Assembly: GCA_002396665.1 (NCBI GenBank) | Contig: DGYJ01000085.1 | Span: 1 to 5,163, forward strand | Reading direction: 5' to 3' | DNA from: Bdellovibrionaceae bacterium UBA5009 | GTDB lineage: Bacteria > Bdellovibrionota > Bdellovibrionia > Bdellovibrionales > Bdellovibrionaceae | DNA: 5,163 nucleotides | Shown here: positions 4,383 through 5,163 of the stretch, piece by piece | Position numbering within the stretch: position 1 is the first letter of the stretch | Layout: every line of letters begins with the position of its first letter | Notes under the pieces: model-generated | Seen by the model: only the letters and a program-made list of their open reading frames with translations | What the model was told of the DNA's origin: nothing | Databases searched by the model: none | Program-made: the position numbers and the translations under genes

Positions 4383-5163
4383 GAATCTCGGCTGCTGCTG
4401 CTCAATTATCAATTCAAAAATCTATGTCACAAACTCAGCGTGATACCGAGCGCGCCCTAAAACAATTGGCGTCGGGCTCGAAATTTGGAGCGCCAGGGGT
4501 TGATGCCGCTGGTTATGCCATTTCTGAAAATATGAGATCGCAAATTCAGGCCTCGAAGGCAGCCCGAAACAATGCTGAAAATGCAGCAAGCTTTGTGCAG
4601 GTGGCAGAAGGCGCATTGAACGAGCAAAACAATATTTTGATTCGCCTGCGCGAGCTGGCCATTCAAAGTGCGAGTGATACTTATTCAGATAAAGAGCGCG
4701 AATTCATCGGCTATGAATTTAAACAACTGAAAGAAGAATTTAATCGGCTGGCGCAGACAACTCGTTTTGGTTCGCAGCCATTGCTTGACGGGACAACTAA
4801 AGATTACGAATTCCAAGTGGGAATTAATCCTGGTCAAGAAAACGTGGTTAAATTTTCCAATGATACAAACACAACGATTGATCATTTAGGATTATCAAGT
4901 GTTGATGTGGATGATAAAGATGATGCACGTGATAGTTTAGAAAGTATTGACGAAGCTTTGACTGGTATTAACCAGGCCCGTGCGAAGCTTGGGGCCGTGC
5001 AAAATCGAATGGACTCTGTCGTTAATAATCTTGAAGATAATATTTCAAATTTATCGGAAGCCCATAGCAAACAATCAGACACCGATGTGGCTGAGGCAGT
5101 ATCTACTATTCGTCGCGGACAGGTGCTGGCGGAATATCAGGCTTCAGTCCTTGCGATGTCCAA
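4379..5163 (+). CDS. fliC: Flagellin, divergent paralogue (3' end outside window)
   Basis: This is the structural subunit of the flagellar filament, exported by the flagellar type III apparatus. The window gives 261 codons plus two bases and no stop; about 10-20 residues are expected to be missing. The N-terminal D0/D1 region shows LASGSKFGAPGVDAAGYAIS (30-49), matching the flagellin LSSG.RIN.A.DDAAGLAIS block. It continues with VQVAEGALNEQNNIL (73-87) and the box RLRELAIQSASD (89-100). A short centre (about 137-180, including YEFQVGIN) replaces the long variable D2/D3 domains of enteric flagellins. The C-terminal part has RAKLGAVQNRMD (201-212) and SDTDVAEA (233-240). It departs from consensus at the extreme N-terminus (MRISAAAAQL instead of the MRINTN type), at R/N/D positions of the RIN.A.DD block, and in SKQSDTD for SRI.DTD. 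ATG 4379 is supported by GAAAGG 8 nt upstream and the sigma-28 promoter. Bdellovibrio carries several flagellin paralogues; which one this is cannot be decided here. Confidence 0.93.
   Translation, partial: MRISAAAAQLSIQKSMSQTQRDTERALKQLASGSKFGAPGVDAAGYAISENMRSQIQASKAARNNAENAASFVQVAEGALNEQNNILIRLRELAIQSASDTYSDKEREFIGYEFKQLKEEFNRLAQTTRFGSQPLLDGTTKDYEFQVGINPGQENVVKFSNDTNTTIDHLGLSSVDVDDKDDARDSLESIDEALTGINQARAKLGAVQNRMDSVVNNLEDNISNLSEAHSKQSDTDVAEAVSTIRRGQVLAEYQASVLAMS

Noticed and set aside
4422..5082. Four minus-strand ORFs of 64-69 codons opposite the right end
   Set aside because: All lie antisense to the flagellin frame, which has clear family motifs throughout. Their peptides have no recognisable features.

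Overview
The window looks like chromosomal DNA of a Gram-negative, flagellated predatory-type bacterium, most likely Bdellovibrio or a close relative (Bdellovibrionota). The main reason is the short flagellin (about 270-280 residues expected) with only the conserved terminal D0/D1 parts. The base composition is AT-leaning (estimated by eye, not counted). The genus assignment is an inference from gene style and was not tested by any search.

Layout. (1) Left edge to 514, + strand: the 3' end of an ABC transporter permease gene with the EAA loop of binding-protein-dependent importers. (2) 480-1130, +: its ATPase, overlapping the permease by 35 nt. (3) 1127-2155, - strand: an MscS-family mechanosensitive channel that converges on the ATPase gene, with the two stop codons interleaved in a 4-nt overlap. 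(4) 2191-4008, -: a 605-residue secreted protein of unrecognised family. Its N-terminal half looks like a caspase/CHAT-type fold (His110, Cys154) and its C-terminal half like a helical repeat. It lies 35 bp upstream of the MscS gene and is probably co-transcribed with it. (5) 4009-4378: a divergent intergenic region. (6) 4379 to the right edge, +: a flagellin gene cut by the window end before its stop codon.

The intergenic region is the most structured part. It holds a near-consensus sigma-28 (FliA) promoter at 4210-4236 with the exact 11-nt spacer, an 8-bp direct repeat flanking the -35, and an imperfect ~44-bp tandem duplication. The ~135-nt flagellin leader carries a perfect 12-bp hairpin, a second potential hairpin that pairs with the Shine-Dalgarno and the A of the start codon, and a 22-codon upstream ORF that overlaps the flagellin start as ATGA. 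Together these suggest that this flagellin is controlled after transcription as well as by FliA.

Three functional blocks are adjacent but not obviously linked: solute import, an envelope block (secreted protein plus MscS), and motility. The best candidates for something undescribed are the secreted caspase-like protein paired with an MscS channel, and the flagellin leader RNA.
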